Positions 9,808 to 20,100 of a DNA stretch of 64,000 bases are shown here, piece after piece. The position numbers and the translations under genes were made by a program. Under the pieces are notes generated by a model that did no database searches, was not told the DNA's origin, and saw only the letters and a program-made list of their open reading frames with translations. Location: contig NZ_CP039432.1 of assembly GCF_005484805.1 (NCBI RefSeq), positions 868,001 through 932,000 on the forward strand, given 5' to 3'. The stretch comes from Rhodococcus sp. SGAir0479. GTDB taxonomy: Bacteria > Actinomycetota > Actinomycetes > Mycobacteriales > Mycobacteriaceae. Within the stretch, counting starts at the first letter, position 1. The number at the start of each line of letters is the position of its first letter.

Positions 9808-12800
9808 CGCTGCACCCGGGTGATGGTGACGGTGAATTCGTCGTCCGGGTACTGCGCCAGCAGGGTGCGCAGCCGCTCCTCGACGGCGGAGGTGGCGCCC
9901 CGGCCGCGGACCGTGAACGACTGGGTGGCCACGTCGTCGACGACGGGCGCCGGCGGGTCGAGTTCGACGATGTTCGGGTTGGCCGGCGGCATGACGACGG
10001 GCTGCACGGGAACCGGGGCCGGCTGCCGACTCACGCCGGCCTCGAGCCAGGCGTCGCGGGCGCGGTCGGCGTTCGTGAGCGCGGCTGGCAGTGACTGGGC
10101 AAACTCCTGCGCCTGCACGGCCTTCGCGAGCTCGGCGAGGATGGCTTTGGCCTGGACGGCCCGCTCGTCGGTGCCGGTCGCGGCGCTGCGCAGCACGTCC
10201 CATCGGGTCAGTGGGTAGCGAAGCAGCGCCTGCTCCACCGCGGCCGCGGAGGCGAGGGACTTGCCGGCCTCGATGTCGTTGCCACGCAACTCGACGTCCG
10301 CGATCGCGGCCACGAGGTCGAGGTTGGTGACGTGAGCGAACCGGGTCTCGAACAGCTGCTGCAGATCCTGGGCGAGCGCGTAGCGGCCGTGCTCGGGGTC
10401 GAGCGCGAAGTACTGGTACGCCTGCCCGATCGCGTTCACGAACTGGCCGCGTCCGGTGAAGGTGGAGCGCGCGTACTCGCGGACCTGCTCGGCGAAGGCG
10501 GCGAGGTTGGTCGCGGTGAGGTAGTCGTTGACGTTCTGCCCCGTCCACGCGGTCCAGCGGCGGACGGCGTCGGACCACACCTGACGCTCGGGCAGCGGCT
10601 CGAGGCGCAGCGCGGTGCCGCGGCGGAAGTCGCCGATCAGCGCCTCGGCGGTCGGTGACGAGTGCAGGAACCAGGATCGCTTGGTCTGGGATGCCCACGC
10701 GGCGGCGATCAGGTCCACCATGTCGGCAGTGAGGCCGCGCTTGGGGCCGCTGGCGATGATCGCGGTGCGCAGCTCGTCGATGTCGACGTCGCCCTGCTCG
10801 TCGATCGACAGGCGTGCGAGTTCCTGGGTGATCCGGGTCTGCCAGGCGGTGAACTGTTCGGGACCGAAGATCAGGTGCGTTTCGTTGACCTTCGCCAGAC
10901 CGAGCGGTTCGACGACGCGGCGGGCGAGGTCGCGGTCGCCGCGGGCGCCGGCCTCGAGGGCGATGCGGCCGTCGGACTGGGACTGCGCCTCCCGCAGGCG
11001 CGCGAGCACGGTGTTGAGGTCGCGCCGTGTGATCAACTTGTCGGCCGGTGTGAAGTCGGGGTGGTCGGGGTAGAGGGCGTCGAACGCGTCCCCGATCAGT
11101 CGGTCGACGGCCTCACCGAGCGTGTTCCCGATCGGCGGCTGGGCGACGAAGCCGGCGTGCAGGGACCGCAGCGGTGGCTGCCCCTCGGGGAACTTGGCGC
11201 CGCTCGCGGTGCCGTAGGCGACCTGGATGGCGTTGCCGAGCTGTCCCCGCACCTGCGACTGCTGCTGTTCGAGGATGGTGCGGGCGGCGATCTTGTCACC
11301 CTCGGGAAGTTCGTTGGCGTAGGTGGCCCACCGGTCGCCGGTGAGCACGTAGTTGAGGACGACGAGACGGCCCAGCTGGCGGACCACCTTGTCCGGGAAG
11401 AAGTTCGGCAGCCACGCCACGGTGAACCGGTCCTGGCCGGTGCGCAGCAGCTCGTCGATGCGGTCGTGGTCCTCGGTGATGGTGTGGCCGGGCTCGTCGA
11501 ACGGCAGGTCGACGATGAGCCGCAGCGCGCCCGGCGTGGCCGGGCGGAACCGGTCGTCGGAGAGGTAACCGCGGTCGCGGACGTTGCCGAACACCACCTC
11601 GATCGGGCGTTCGGTGCCGCGCCAGATCACGGTGCGCAGCAGCGCGTCGTCGAGGGTGCGTTCGGCGCCGAGGACACCGAAGTGCTCGCTGAGCAGCGAG
11701 CGCATCAGCTCGCGGCGGCGGCCGTCGGTGTCCTCGCCCTGCGCCCGGGTGATGATCCGCTCGTAGTCGACGGATTCGAGTGTGACCGAGATGATCGGGT
11801 TTGCGTCCGAGGTCACCGACAGTTCCGGGATCTCGGCCGCCCACTGCTTGACCTTGTTGGTGATCTGGCCCACCTGGTCGCCGGGGATCAGGGAGACGAC
11901 ACTGCCGTGGTTGAGGGAGGCGAGCCGGCTGGCGTCGATCTGCTTGAGCGCGGGCACGTTCGGGGCCACCGCGGACATCAGCAGGGTCTTGGCGATGCGG
12001 ATGTCGGCCCGCAGACCCGGCGGCACGTCGGCGTCGGAGGTCGACTCGTCCACTCCGGCGGTGCGGAAGAGCAGCGGACGCAGCTTCTCGGTCCACAGAG
12101 TGCGCGCGGTCTTGAACGTCTGCGCGGCGGCGTCGTTGATGGGGGTGGAGTTGGCGCTGTCGATGATGTAGTCGAAGGCTTCGCCGACCGGGATCACGTG
12201 GTCGACGGTGAGCCGGTCGGCGCAGTCCTGCAGCATCTGCTGCATCACCTTGAGCGCGGTCCGCTCCCGCTGCATCTGTCCGGACAGGGCGCGCAGGGTC
12301 GCGATGAGGGCGGGCGAGAACGGGTAGGTGAGCTTGAAGTCGTCGGCATCGGAGCCGCGATGCTGGTCGTCGGTGTTGACGCCGTCGAGGAGGACGTCCC
12401 ACACGCCGGGGTTGCGGTCGAGGCGGGCGAACGCGGCGTCCAGGGCGGCCTGCGCCTCGCCGTCAATCGGCTGGAGGAGGCGCTTCTTGGCGATGAACGG
12501 CAGGTTCTCGTCACCGAGTGTGACGTTGCCGAATCGGCCGGCCTGGTGGGCGAAGGCCTGTTCGACGGCCTGCTGGGTGGCGCCGGAGTCCGAGCCGGTG
12601 GCGACCCACCGGGACAGGTCGTGCTGGCGGGCGATGAACGAGGTGATCGGGACGGCGAGACGCCCGCGGCTGGTCTCGACGAGCTTGGTGATCTTCTGGA
12701 CCTCGGCGTTGAACCTCTCGCGTTCGGTGATGAGGAAGGTGAGCCACAGCACCAGCTCGTCGAGCATCAGCACGACGCCGTCGTAGCCGAGTGACTTGGC

Positions 12801-13610
12801 GTGATCGGCGATCACCGCCAGGCCGTCCTCGAGAGGCAGCCAGTCGGTGTTGCGGGAGTAGCTGGTGAAGTAGGACGCGATCAGTGCCTGCTGCAACCGG
12901 GCACGTTCGGCGGCGTCCGCGTTGGGGGCGGTCGCGGCGGCGTACGTGTCGGCGGTCCAGGTGCCGGCCGTTGCGCCGAGGGCTGCCCAGTTCACGGTGC
13001 CCGAGGACGGGGCGGCCGCACCCACGGAGGCGTTGAGTGCGGCGAAGAACTTTTCGTCACCGACCTCGGCGCGCCGGTTGTCGGCATCGGTGAACAGTCC
13101 GCCGGCGGAGTGCAACACCGGGGGCAGTGTGTCCAGATGCAACCTGCTGATCTGGCGCAGGTACTGCTCGAACAGTGCGGACTCGATCGAGGCCGAGTCG
13201 AGGAAGTGGAACGTCAGCCGCAGCAGGTTCGCGCCGCTGATCGCGGGGTGCTTTGCGACGATCGGCTGCAGCTCCGGAACGGAGAGGGCCGTGGGTGAGT
13301 GCCCGAGGATGCCGTGCAGCACCGCCATGAAGTGCGACTTACCGGAGCCGAACGAGCCGTTGAGGTAGGCGGCCTTGTTCTCGCCGGTCCGCAGCGATTC
13401 CTCGACCACCGACAGCGCCTGGTCGAACGCCTCCGCGATGGCGGGGGTCACGACGTAGGAATCGACGGTGGCGGCCAGCTGGTCCGCGGCGACCGAGTCC
13501 GAGAGGCGCAGCACGTAGTCGTTGGTGCCGTGGGAGACCGGGATGTCGAAGGTCTGCCGCAGCGTGCGTGCGTTGCTGGACGTGGCGCCGGGAAACATCG
13601 GGTGCTGCAC
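9804..13610 (-). CDS. pglY: BREX type 2 ATPase PglY (BrxC-like)
   Basis: A large P-loop ATPase of 1268 aa (1264 if the ATG at 13598 is used). Walker [15 protein letters not shown] is near residue 87 and a Walker B-like [12 protein letters not shown] near residue 277; the rest is a long helical body ending in a basic tail. PglY is the type 2 counterpart of BrxC and is expected to be a large ATPase acting with PglX and PglZ. The region upstream of its start (13611-13850) has no gene, so unlike pglZ and brxD it is not overlapped by the preceding gene: the operon is interrupted here by the cargo segment. A promoter serving pglY-pglZ-brxD-brxHI may lie there; I saw no convincing -35/-10 pair. Confidence 0.94.
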   Translation of the reverse strand: MQHPMFPGATSSNARTLRQTFDIPVSHGTNDYVLRLSDSVAADQLAATVDSYVVTPAIAEAFDQALSVVEESLRTGENKAAYLNGSFGSGKSHFMAVLHGILGHSPTALSVPELQPIVAKHPAISGANLLRLTFHFLDSASIESALFEQYLRQISRLHLDTLPPVLHSAGGLFTDADNRRAEVGDEKFFAALNASVGAAAPSSGTVNWAALGATAGTWTADTYAAATAPNADAAERARLQQALIASYFTSYSRNTDWLPLEDGLAVIADHAKSLGYDGVVLMLDELVLWLTFLITERERFNAEVQKITKLVETSRGRLAVPITSFIARQHDLSRWVATGSDSGATQQAVEQAFAHQAGRFGNVTLGDENLPFIAKKRLLQPIDGEAQAALDAAFARLDRNPGVWDVLLDGVNTDDQHRGSDADDFKLTYPFSPALIATLRALSGQMQRERTALKVMQQMLQDCADRLTVDHVIPVGEAFDYIIDSANSTPINDAAAQTFKTARTLWTEKLRPLLFRTAGVDESTSDADVPPGLRADIRIAKTLLMSAVAPNVPALKQIDASRLASLNHGSVVSLIPGDQVGQITNKVKQWAAEIPELSVTSDANPIISVTLESVDYERIITRAQGEDTDGRRRELMRSLLSEHFGVLGAERTLDDALLRTVIWRGTERPIEVVFGNVRDRGYLSDDRFRPATPGALRLIVDLPFDEPGHTITEDHDRIDELLRTGQDRFTVAWLPNFFPDKVVRQLGRLVVLNYVLTGDRWATYANELPEGDKIAARTILEQQQSQVRGQLGNAIQVAYGTASGAKFPEGQPPLRSLHAGFVAQPPIGNTLGEAVDRLIGDAFDALYPDHPDFTPADKLITRRDLNTVLARLREAQSQSDGRIALEAGARGDRDLARRVVEPLGLAKVNETHLIFGPEQFTAWQTRITQELARLSIDEQGDVDIDELRTAIIASGPKRGLTADMVDLIAAAWASQTKRSWFLHSSPTAEALIGDFRRGTALRLEPLPERQVWSDAVRRWTAWTGQNVNDYLTATNLAAFAEQVREYARSTFTGRGQFVNAIGQAYQYFALDPEHGRYALAQDLQQLFETRFAHVTNLDLVAAIADVELRGNDIEAGKSLASAAAVEQALLRYPLTRWDVLRSAATGTDERAVQAKAILAELAKAVQAQEFAQSLPAALTNADRARDAWLEAGVSRQPAPVPVQPVVMPPANPNIVELDPPAPVVDDVATQSFTVRGRGATSAVEERLRTLLAQYPDDEFTVTITRVQR

Positions 13611-13850
13611 TCCGTTCGGGCAGGGGTCTGGCGGGATGGTGCGTGTCGAAATGGTCGGCTTCTAGTGGGTCCATCGTGCCATGTGCGGTGGGGTGAACCG
13701 CGATGCGACTCTGGTTGACCAGTCGAGGAAATGGAGGCGGGGGTCGATACTGGATTCCTTGAGGCCTGCGCCGTGCAGCTGCTGATGATCGGGGGACGTG
13801 ACCGATGAAGTTGCGCAGATGCCGTGTCATTGGGTACTTTGTCGCCGGGT

Positions 13851-13931
13851 GTAGTACTAGCTCGGTAGCGGGGCGCAACATGTTGCGTTACAAGACCAGG
13901 TTCGACTCCTGGGCACCAGGATACGTACTAC
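13851..13931 (+). ncRNA. tRNA-like structured element upstream of HEPN gene
   Basis: The segment has the order and spacing of a tRNA. GTAGTAC (13851-13857) is followed by TA, a D-arm (GCTC 13860-13863 / GGGC 13871-13874 around a GG-containing 7-base loop) and an anticodon-like arm (GCAAC/GTTAC with one C-A mismatch, loop ATGTTGC, apparent anticodon GTT). A T-arm follows (CCAGG / TTCGACT / CCTGG, 13896-13912), and finally GTACTAC (13925-13931), a perfect 7-bp partner of the 5' end. It is not a normal tRNA: 12 extra bases separate the T-arm from the acceptor strand and no CCA follows. CGCAACATGTTGCG (13874-13887) is also a perfect palindrome. The element ends 35 bp before the HEPN start, so it could be a leader RNA, a tRNA decoy or a decayed tRNA. 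Strand is assumed from the tRNA-like order. Confidence 0.35.
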
Positions 13932-13966
13932 CGGATGCGTAGCCTGGTGTTCAGGAGAGGATTACT

Positions 13967-14671
13967 TTGTCATACCCAACGACGCCTGAGTTCGAAAAGC
14001 ATTCAGAAAATCTGAGAGCAATCAAGAAGTCGTTCCTGCAAATTGAGCGCTTGCATAAACGGGCCATCCGCGAAGCTGACGATCCTGCAACGCTAGCCCT
14101 GAGAATATGGCATCATGTCTCAGTTGGAATAATGGCGGAGGCGCTTCTCCGTCAGATAGTTTCGGACCCTTTAGGGTTCAACGAGCGTGAGCGGCAATCG
14201 ATCTGGAACCAAAATTCTCAAGAGGGCCGCTGGCTTCATGCTGTCGATCTTGCGTTCTATCGGCACTACGGAATTCAATTTCATCAAGAACTATCGATTA
14301 GTCTGACTCCCGCCGTGCAGCGCCGTCGTGCAACAGTCCAGGGTCTTCTCAACCATGAGTTGAAAAATATTATTACGGCACGAAACAAGAACGCACACGG
14401 GCAGTGGGTTTGGCACTTAAAAAGCCGCAAGGAGAACGAATTCACTGCGGATCGGCCGCCCGCGGCGCCGAACTACGTGCAGATCAATGCCTCAAAGAGG
14501 TTGATCCTCGCCATCGGGCGATTGGTGCACATACTCGTCATTTCAGAGCCCACTTTCGGCCGGGATTTCAACGAAATAGAGGGCGAAATTGATGTATTCA
14601 AGCGACAGCTTGATGGTGCCGATTATCTGCAATTCGAATCCGAACTTCGGCGAACGAAGCGCGGACGTTAG
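13967..14671 (+). CDS. HEPN-domain protein, putative RNase
   Basis: A 234-aa, mostly helical protein. Its TTG start at 13967 is supported by AGGAGAGG 6 bases upstream. The motif ARNKNAHG places Arg139 and His144 as the R-x4-H catalytic signature of HEPN ribonucleases, with an upstream helical stretch expected for the four-helix bundle. HEPN proteins in defense islands commonly act as toxins that cut tRNA or mRNA. It points opposite to the BREX operon within which it lies, has distinctly lower GC than pglX or pglY, and has no obvious antitoxin protein beside it; the tRNA-like element immediately upstream is the only candidate partner. I do not recognise the subfamily. Annotation as HEPN rests on the motif and helical character. 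Confidence 0.6.
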   Translation: MSYPTTPEFEKHSENLRAIKKSFLQIERLHKRAIREADDPATLALRIWHHVSVGIMAEALLRQIVSDPLGFNERERQSIWNQNSQEGRWLHAVDLAFYRHYGIQFHQELSISLTPAVQRRRATVQGLLNHELKNIITARNKNAHGQWVWHLKSRKENEFTADRPPAAPNYVQINASKRLILAIGRLVHILVISEPTFGRDFNEIEGEIDVFKRQLDGADYLQFESELRRTKRGR

Positions 14672-15069
14672 TAGCCTATAGTGGTGCCGGAGAAGATTGA
14701 ATAGAACTGGCGTGTCGACCTGTTGATGCGAGAGCTGGACCTCGCACGATCGCGTTCGGTTCTCGGTCGGACTGAACTCGAACCGGGTCCTGAGGGGCGG
14801 ATTGCGCACACCGGGGACTGCTCCGAGTTCAGTTGACTCGCGGGGTGTAGGGGTTCAGGCGGCGAGTGCGGCCTGATTGAGGGTCTCACGCTCCATGCGG
14901 TGAAGAGCTTGCCGAGGCAGCCTTGACGGCGCCGGCGCTGGCAGGTGTGTTCGATCCAGATCACGATCTATGCGGAGTTGGTCGCGGGAACCCTAGTGTG
15001 AACCGTTCCGGCCTTAGTTCCGATCCCATTTGGCGACATCACCGGTTGGGAATTTTTCCGGGCGGGCGA
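14672..15069. other. Gap between HEPN and radical SAM genes
   Basis: The HEPN gene (rightward) and the radical SAM gene (leftward) converge here. Apart from the transposase remnant at 14855-14970 I see no gene, RNA or clear terminator in this stretch. Confidence 0.6.
14855..14970 (-). pseudogene. Remnant of an IS3-type transposase C-terminus
   Basis: Read leftward, one frame gives a stretch including IEHTCQRRRRQGCLGKL. A second frame continues with MERETLNQAALAA and a stop at 14855. Joined by one frameshift these resemble the conserved IS3-family OrfB ending (IE..YN.RRRQ..LG.LTP.E.ET). No remaining transposase body or clear terminal repeats were found, so the element is decayed. It marks a past insertion inside the BREX cargo segment. 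Confidence 0.45.
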
Positions 15070-15999
15070 TCAGACTCCGCCTCCTAATAGCTGAGTGCTG
15101 TAGCGACTGAGATGCTGCTGCCTATCGAACGGCAGCGATGAGGCCAAGTCGTTGAGATGCCTCTCCAACATCGATCCGACAATAGGGTATTTTCCATCGC
15201 TGGGCGGTGATATTACGCCGTACAAAAGCCCTGCGGGAGTAACCATGCCGTAGGTACCGAGCTTCGCCGATGCACGGAATACGTCGACCTCGGCCAGGCC
15301 CTCGTACGATTCGATTGCGGACGCGACGATTTCCTCATATTCAGTCGCGGAAATCGAGTAGATATTCCGATTGGTAAATCCATCGCCAATCGGAGTAAAT
15401 TCGAGTAAAGACCACCTTGTGATGCACCTGTAGGGCGTCAGTAGCTTCCCAATATCGGATATGCAATTTGAGTTCTGGCGACTTACGATTGTTCTGACTA
15501 TTGCCGGCCTGCCTGCTTGTTCGTGAAAATCCAATGCATTGATAACCGCTTTGAAGTTTCCTCGGGTTGATCGGAAGTTGTCGTGCTTGTTGGCGGTGCC
15601 GCCATCGAGCGAGATTCCGGTTAGGGCCACTTTCCCGTCGAGGATGCGTTCTTGCAAGTCTTTGCTGAATTTCTGGAAGTTTGATTGCAATTCAACAGAT
15701 AGGCCGATGGATGTAGCGAAATCGATCAGCGCAGGAAGGTCGGATCGAAGACTAGGGTCTCCTCCTGCGAAGACAAAACGATCGATACCTGCGTACCTGG
15801 AAATTTCAATTAGCTGGAGTGCATTGTCGAACGTAAGTGGAGTATCGACACTGCGGTAGCAGAATTTACAGTGTAGATTGCATTCTGACCAGCATTCCCA
15901 GTGAATTTTGGAAAGTCCTATCCGACTGAATGCGCCTCGACATTCGTCAAGACTTGATTTGGCCGGGCTGTCATCGCAGGCGGCGCAGGTTGCGGTCAT
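15070..15999 (-). CDS. Viperin-like radical SAM enzyme
   Basis: A 309-aa radical SAM protein. ECNLHCKFCYRS carries the CxxxCxxC triad (Cys40, Cys44, Cys47) for the 4Fe-4S cluster, and FAGGDPSLRSDL near residue 80 is the SAM-binding GGE-type motif with Asp in place of Glu. TGISLDGG follows, then RWSLLEFTPIGDG and an acidic SATEYEEIV, an arrangement reminiscent of the C-terminal half of viperins. No SPASM or extra cluster domain is evident. The frame is open further upstream, but the ATG at 15999 overlaps the stop of the preceding membrane-protein gene as ATGA. This fixes the start and implies coupled synthesis. Viperins make antiviral ddh-nucleotides; peptide-modifying or MoaA-like radical SAM enzymes are the main alternatives. 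Confidence 0.7.
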   Translation of the reverse strand: MTATCAACDDSPAKSSLDECRGAFSRIGLSKIHWECWSECNLHCKFCYRSVDTPLTFDNALQLIEISRYAGIDRFVFAGGDPSLRSDLPALIDFATSIGLSVELQSNFQKFSKDLQERILDGKVALTGISLDGGTANKHDNFRSTRGNFKAVINALDFHEQAGRPAIVRTIVSRQNSNCISDIGKLLTPYRCITRWSLLEFTPIGDGFTNRNIYSISATEYEEIVASAIESYEGLAEVDVFRASAKLGTYGMVTPAGLLYGVISPPSDGKYPIVGSMLERHLNDLASSLPFDRQQHLSRYSTQLLGGGV

Positions 16000-17057
16000 C
16001 GCCTTAGCCGATCCAACATTTCCGAAACGATATTTGGAACTCTTGGAAGGTAGTTGGAGACTAACCCCGCGACAACGCCACCAGTGAAGGCGACGATGAC
16101 TGACGACCGATCGGAAAATACTAGCGCGGCGGCAAAAGCTAGTATGGTGAGCAATGGAAGCCATGATTTTTTAAGGAGGCTCATCGGATACCCGAGCGGG
16201 CCTGCGGCGTGAGCTCGGCGCCAAGCGTCATTGAAAATCTGCTGGAATACCAGCGCTAGATTTGAATTTGTGTCCGATCGCGCCTCGACCATAACGCCTT
16301 GCGTGCTACGCTGAGAGGATGGGTTAAAAATATCAATTCGGACCGTTCGGCCGTCGACGCATGCGCTGCTGGCGAATCGCAGATCAGATTCGCGATTGGT
16401 TACTCTGATGCGAAATGTGTCGATGCCTTTTGCATTCTGTTGCCAAGCTCGAATTCGATCTGCCGACTCGGCCTTAATTGCATTGCCTCGAATTTTTGCG
16501 GCGAGGCGTGGCGTGGCAAGCAGGACGCGAATCTCGACGCCCGATCTCGCGGCTGCCTGAAGGTCCTTCACCTGCGCGAGCCTGGGTGTCGTATTGATCA
16601 TTGGAAGCAGGATTTCATCCGATGCGCTCTGAATGATCGGGCCGAATGACTCATATACTTCAGGTGAGTGCATTCCTCCGAGGACTGTTACAGTTGGTTG
16701 ATTCTGTTCCCGTTGCGCCTTCAGTGCATGCTCAAATCCGGGGTCGGCTAGGAATGACGCCAGCATTGCAGGCAGGTCTTGCGGCGAGCTGAGGAGCACT
16801 ACTGAGCCTGTAGAGACTTCCTCCAGCCAGTTTTGACGTCGAGCGTTCGCAAGTGCAGATTCTGCGATTCCTGGGGCGGATAGTCCGGAATACTGTCGCA
16901 CTATGTCAATCGTTTCGATTTCCGGCCGCGCATGCCCTCGCGTGTACATCATAATTGTAACTAGTGCTTGCGTACTCTCGATACCGGCCGATACCAATCG
17001 GTCGACCAACTCTGCTTCTCGTGCAGTTACTGCACCTGCTGAACCCAATGGACTCAC
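15996..17057 (-). CDS. wHTH / PLD-like / two-TM membrane protein
   Basis: A 353-aa protein. Residues about 10-95 look like a winged-helix module. Residues about 120-295 have the pattern of a phospholipase D-like domain (SGVEIRVLLATPRLAAK, then VDGRTVRIDIFNPSSQ and FQQIFNDAWRRA) but lack the HKD catalytic motif, so it is probably a binding or sensing version. The C-terminus has two hydrophobic segments, SWLPLLTILAFAAALVF and SVIVAFTGGVVAGLVSNYL, ending in a basic tail. The GTG start at 17057 has a weak ribosome site. It lies 104 bp downstream of pglX on the same strand and is coupled by ATGA to the radical SAM gene, so the two probably work together at the membrane. The function is unknown. 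Confidence 0.65.
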   Translation of the reverse strand: MSPLGSAGAVTAREAELVDRLVSAGIESTQALVTIMMYTRGHARPEIETIDIVRQYSGLSAPGIAESALANARRQNWLEEVSTGSVVLLSSPQDLPAMLASFLADPGFEHALKAQREQNQPTVTVLGGMHSPEVYESFGPIIQSASDEILLPMINTTPRLAQVKDLQAAARSGVEIRVLLATPRLAAKIRGNAIKAESADRIRAWQQNAKGIDTFRIRVTNRESDLRFASSACVDGRTVRIDIFNPSSQRSTQGVMVEARSDTNSNLALVFQQIFNDAWRRAHAAGPLGYPMSLLKKSWLPLLTILAFAAALVFSDRSSVIVAFTGGVVAGLVSNYLPRVPNIVSEMLDRLRR

Positions 17058-17161
17058 CTCTGGCTTAACTGTATGCGAGGACGGAATCGGTAAATGTCTG
17101 CCGAAATTGCATGTAATTGCCTATACAGACGCCGACTCGGCTGGCCTGAAGCTGGATGCAC

Positions 17162-20100
17162 TCACTGCGACTTGGCTTTGCGTCCGCGAGTTGCCTTGGG
17201 TGGACGCCAGTTGCCGAGATCGGGCACGGCGACGCCGACGGCCGCCGCCTTCTCGTTGAGCTGGCCGGCGAGGTAGTCGGCGAGGTCTATCCCGAAGGTC
17301 GGGTCGACGCCGGAATGCCATTGCTTGACCCACGGCAGCACCTCCGCTATACCGGCGACGACCGGTACCAACTCCGACAGGGCCGTTCCCTCCTGCTCAC
17401 GAAGAGCGTAGATCGTCGCGAGCGCGAGGCACTGCTGGGCGTGGTTCCAGCCGGCCCACCCCAGCAGTGGGGTGGGGTCGGTGGCGCGGCCGGCGCCGGG
17501 ATAGGAGATGAACCGTTCCTTCGGGACATCCAGCTTGCCGCGATGGGACCAGTACGAGGACTTGAGGAAATCGGCGCTGGTGTACTTCGGAGGCACGGGG
17601 ATGTCGGTGGCCTTGATCAGACCGGCGTCCTCGTCGCGCTGCAGGTCCCACACGCGTTCCCACTCCGCGCGTTTCCGCAAACCGGCTTCCTTGTAGCGCA
17701 TAGCCGCCAGGTACGGCACTGCCTCGTCGGCGAGGAGTTTGACGAGGGTCTCGGTGACGGGCGCATCCTTCTTGCCGGCCCACAGGTCGAGTGCGGTGAT
17801 GAACTCGGGGTCCTTCTCCATACGTCCGGCGAGTTCGGCGACCGACAGCATCTGTGGAGTGCTCTGCGGGGTGAACCACAGCGACCGATCCTCGAGTCGA
17901 TCGAGCAGCCAATCCTTGAGTGCCCTCTGCAGTTTCACATCCCACGAGTCGCCGGCCCAGCGGCGCTTGTACTCGGGGCGCTCCAGCAGGCGGATGAAGG
18001 GATTCGACTCGATGGTGTCCAGTCGCTTCTGGACGAGTTCCCGGTATTCGGCTGGCCAGTGTGTGGGAATTTCCAGGGTCTGTACGTGCCCGTGATTGCG
18101 GTGGCTGAACCACTTGGTGTTGGATTCGCCGAGGTTGAGCTGGCGAGCCAATCCGATCTCGAAAGCACGCTCGCCTGGGTGGATTTCGGGTGAGAGCCCT
18201 ACGTCGAGAAAGAGTCGTTCATCGATAAGGTTGTAGTTGTAGTAGACCTCCCAATCGAGCTCCTCCTGCTCTGTAACCATCGACCCACGCACGGAGGCGC
18301 TTTGGCGCCGTGACTCATTGATGGAGCTGTGGATAGAGCCGTCACCTGTAAGGGCATTTGCGGGCTCGACTGCGGAAAGTTGCTGGGCGAGTTGGTCGAG
18401 TCTGCGTGCGCGCTCCAGGACATCGCGGGGGGGCAGAGGGAAGTCTTGCAGGGTCGTCCCGGTGAACTCCCAGTTCCACGACCACGGCTGGTCGGGCATG
18501 CCGCTTGCAGCAGTCGCGTTGCCCTTGCTTTGGCTGTTCTGCTTGAGCCAGAAGCAAGCGGTCGAACTGTTGAGGGTGCCCAGGAGTCGCAGGTGATCGT
18601 CCTCGGAGGTGCCCTCCCGCAACTTGATCACCGGCGCGTGGGAGCTGAAGATTCGCCCCCCTCTTTCAAGTTCGAAATGGTTGTGTGTGCCGATGTTTGC
18701 AAAGCAGATAGACAGCGGGGTTCGATAACCTGAAGAAGTATGCTGCATGTAAGCCCACCATTTGAGACCGGCGTCGGCCATGTTCCCCTGAAAAGTGCGC
18801 CGCTCTTCCAGCGTGCGCCGGTATGGCCACAGAGATTTGGGGGGTGCCTGGACGTCAATCTCGGAAGTACCATAACGGTATGGGTAGAAAATCAGATTCG
18901 CCGGTCGCGCGCCCCAATCTCGTACTTCTTCGCCCAGGATGAGCTCCCTGAAGGGGTCGCTCGGTGTGATCCGGATGCCAAGGCGGGGGCGAATAAATGC
19001 GTCGTCTGATCCAGCTCGGATTGCACGACCGATCGGGCCTTCGATATGGTCATTCAGGACAGATGTCGTCGCGTCCTGAATTGCGCGCTGAGTCTCAACC
19101 GCCCCGCCCCCGCTGAGGCTCCACGGGTGTTTTCCGAGCAAATCACGATTCAAGTCTTCGACTGAGATCCAAGGATCTTCGAAGCCTGGTTCATCTACGT
19201 GGTCCACGATCGAGCGCCACACTTTGCCCTTTGAGGGATCATCAGGTGCACCTGGTTCACCTTGGATGCCGAGAATCGCACGGACTGTCGTATGAACCGC
19301 ACGGTGGTTTCGGCCGGCAATAATTACTGTGGGTGTGCCGTGCCCTGGGATGTAAGCACCTGATGTATCGGCAACGAGACGTAGATCCATCCGCGACAAA
19401 AACTCTTCGATCAAGGGAGCGCCGAACCCTCGCTTCATGAAAGAGTTCGACGTGATCTGACCAACCCAACCAGCCCTATCTCCCTTACTGGCGAGATAAA
19501 AGAACTTTTCCATGAAAGGAACAGTCAGGGCATAAGTTCCCTTGCAGTAGCGGTAGATCTCGCGGTATCGCGCGTTGAGTGCCTTGTCGCCGACGACAAT
19601 GTATGGCGGATTCCCGACTACCACGTCGTACTGGCCCGGCGCGAGAATCTTGCGCAGCAGCGCTACGTCTTCGGTCGAGTAAGCGAACCCCGACACTACG
19701 GCGTCCTTGTCGAAGGACAGGTCACCAAAGTCGAGGGCTGTCGCCCCACCCTGCTCCGCTCCGTGGAGCAGCGAGTCCCCATTGGCGAGATTCAAAGTGA
19801 ACTTCGGCGCGTTCACCAAAGTCGTTTCCCCGGACGCCTTCAACGCTGCGACGATCAACCGGAACTTCGCGATCGCCACCGCGAACGGATTCAGGTCCAC
19901 GCCATAGACCGAAGACAGTGCGTTGTCGACCCGCGTCCGTAGGTCCAGCCCCGGCGCTTCCCGATGCCACCGATCCACCAGCCGCGCGAAGGCGCCGAGC
20001 AGGAAGTGCCCGGACCCGCACGTCGGGTCGATGACCTTGAACCCCTCCAGCGGCCGATCCTTGAGCGCAGGTTCGAGCGTTTGGTCGAGGATGAACTCCT

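Noticed and set aside
7012-10698. A 1228-codon leftward frame for PglZ
   Set aside because: Codons beyond 9807 are the antiphase of pglY, which is strongly supported; the GTG at 9807 overlaps the pglY stop and gives the normal PglZ length.
13851-13931. A canonical tRNA-Asn gene
   Set aside because: There are 12 extra bases between T-arm and acceptor strand, a mismatch in the anticodon stem and no CCA, so it is listed only as tRNA-like.
16000-16164. A 55-residue N-terminal extension of the radical SAM protein
   Set aside because: It overlaps the transmembrane coding region of the upstream gene in another phase and is Arg-rich and poorly structured; the ATGA overlap marks the better start.
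15996-17057. An active phospholipase D
   Set aside because: No HxK(x4)D motif is present in either half of the PLD-like region.
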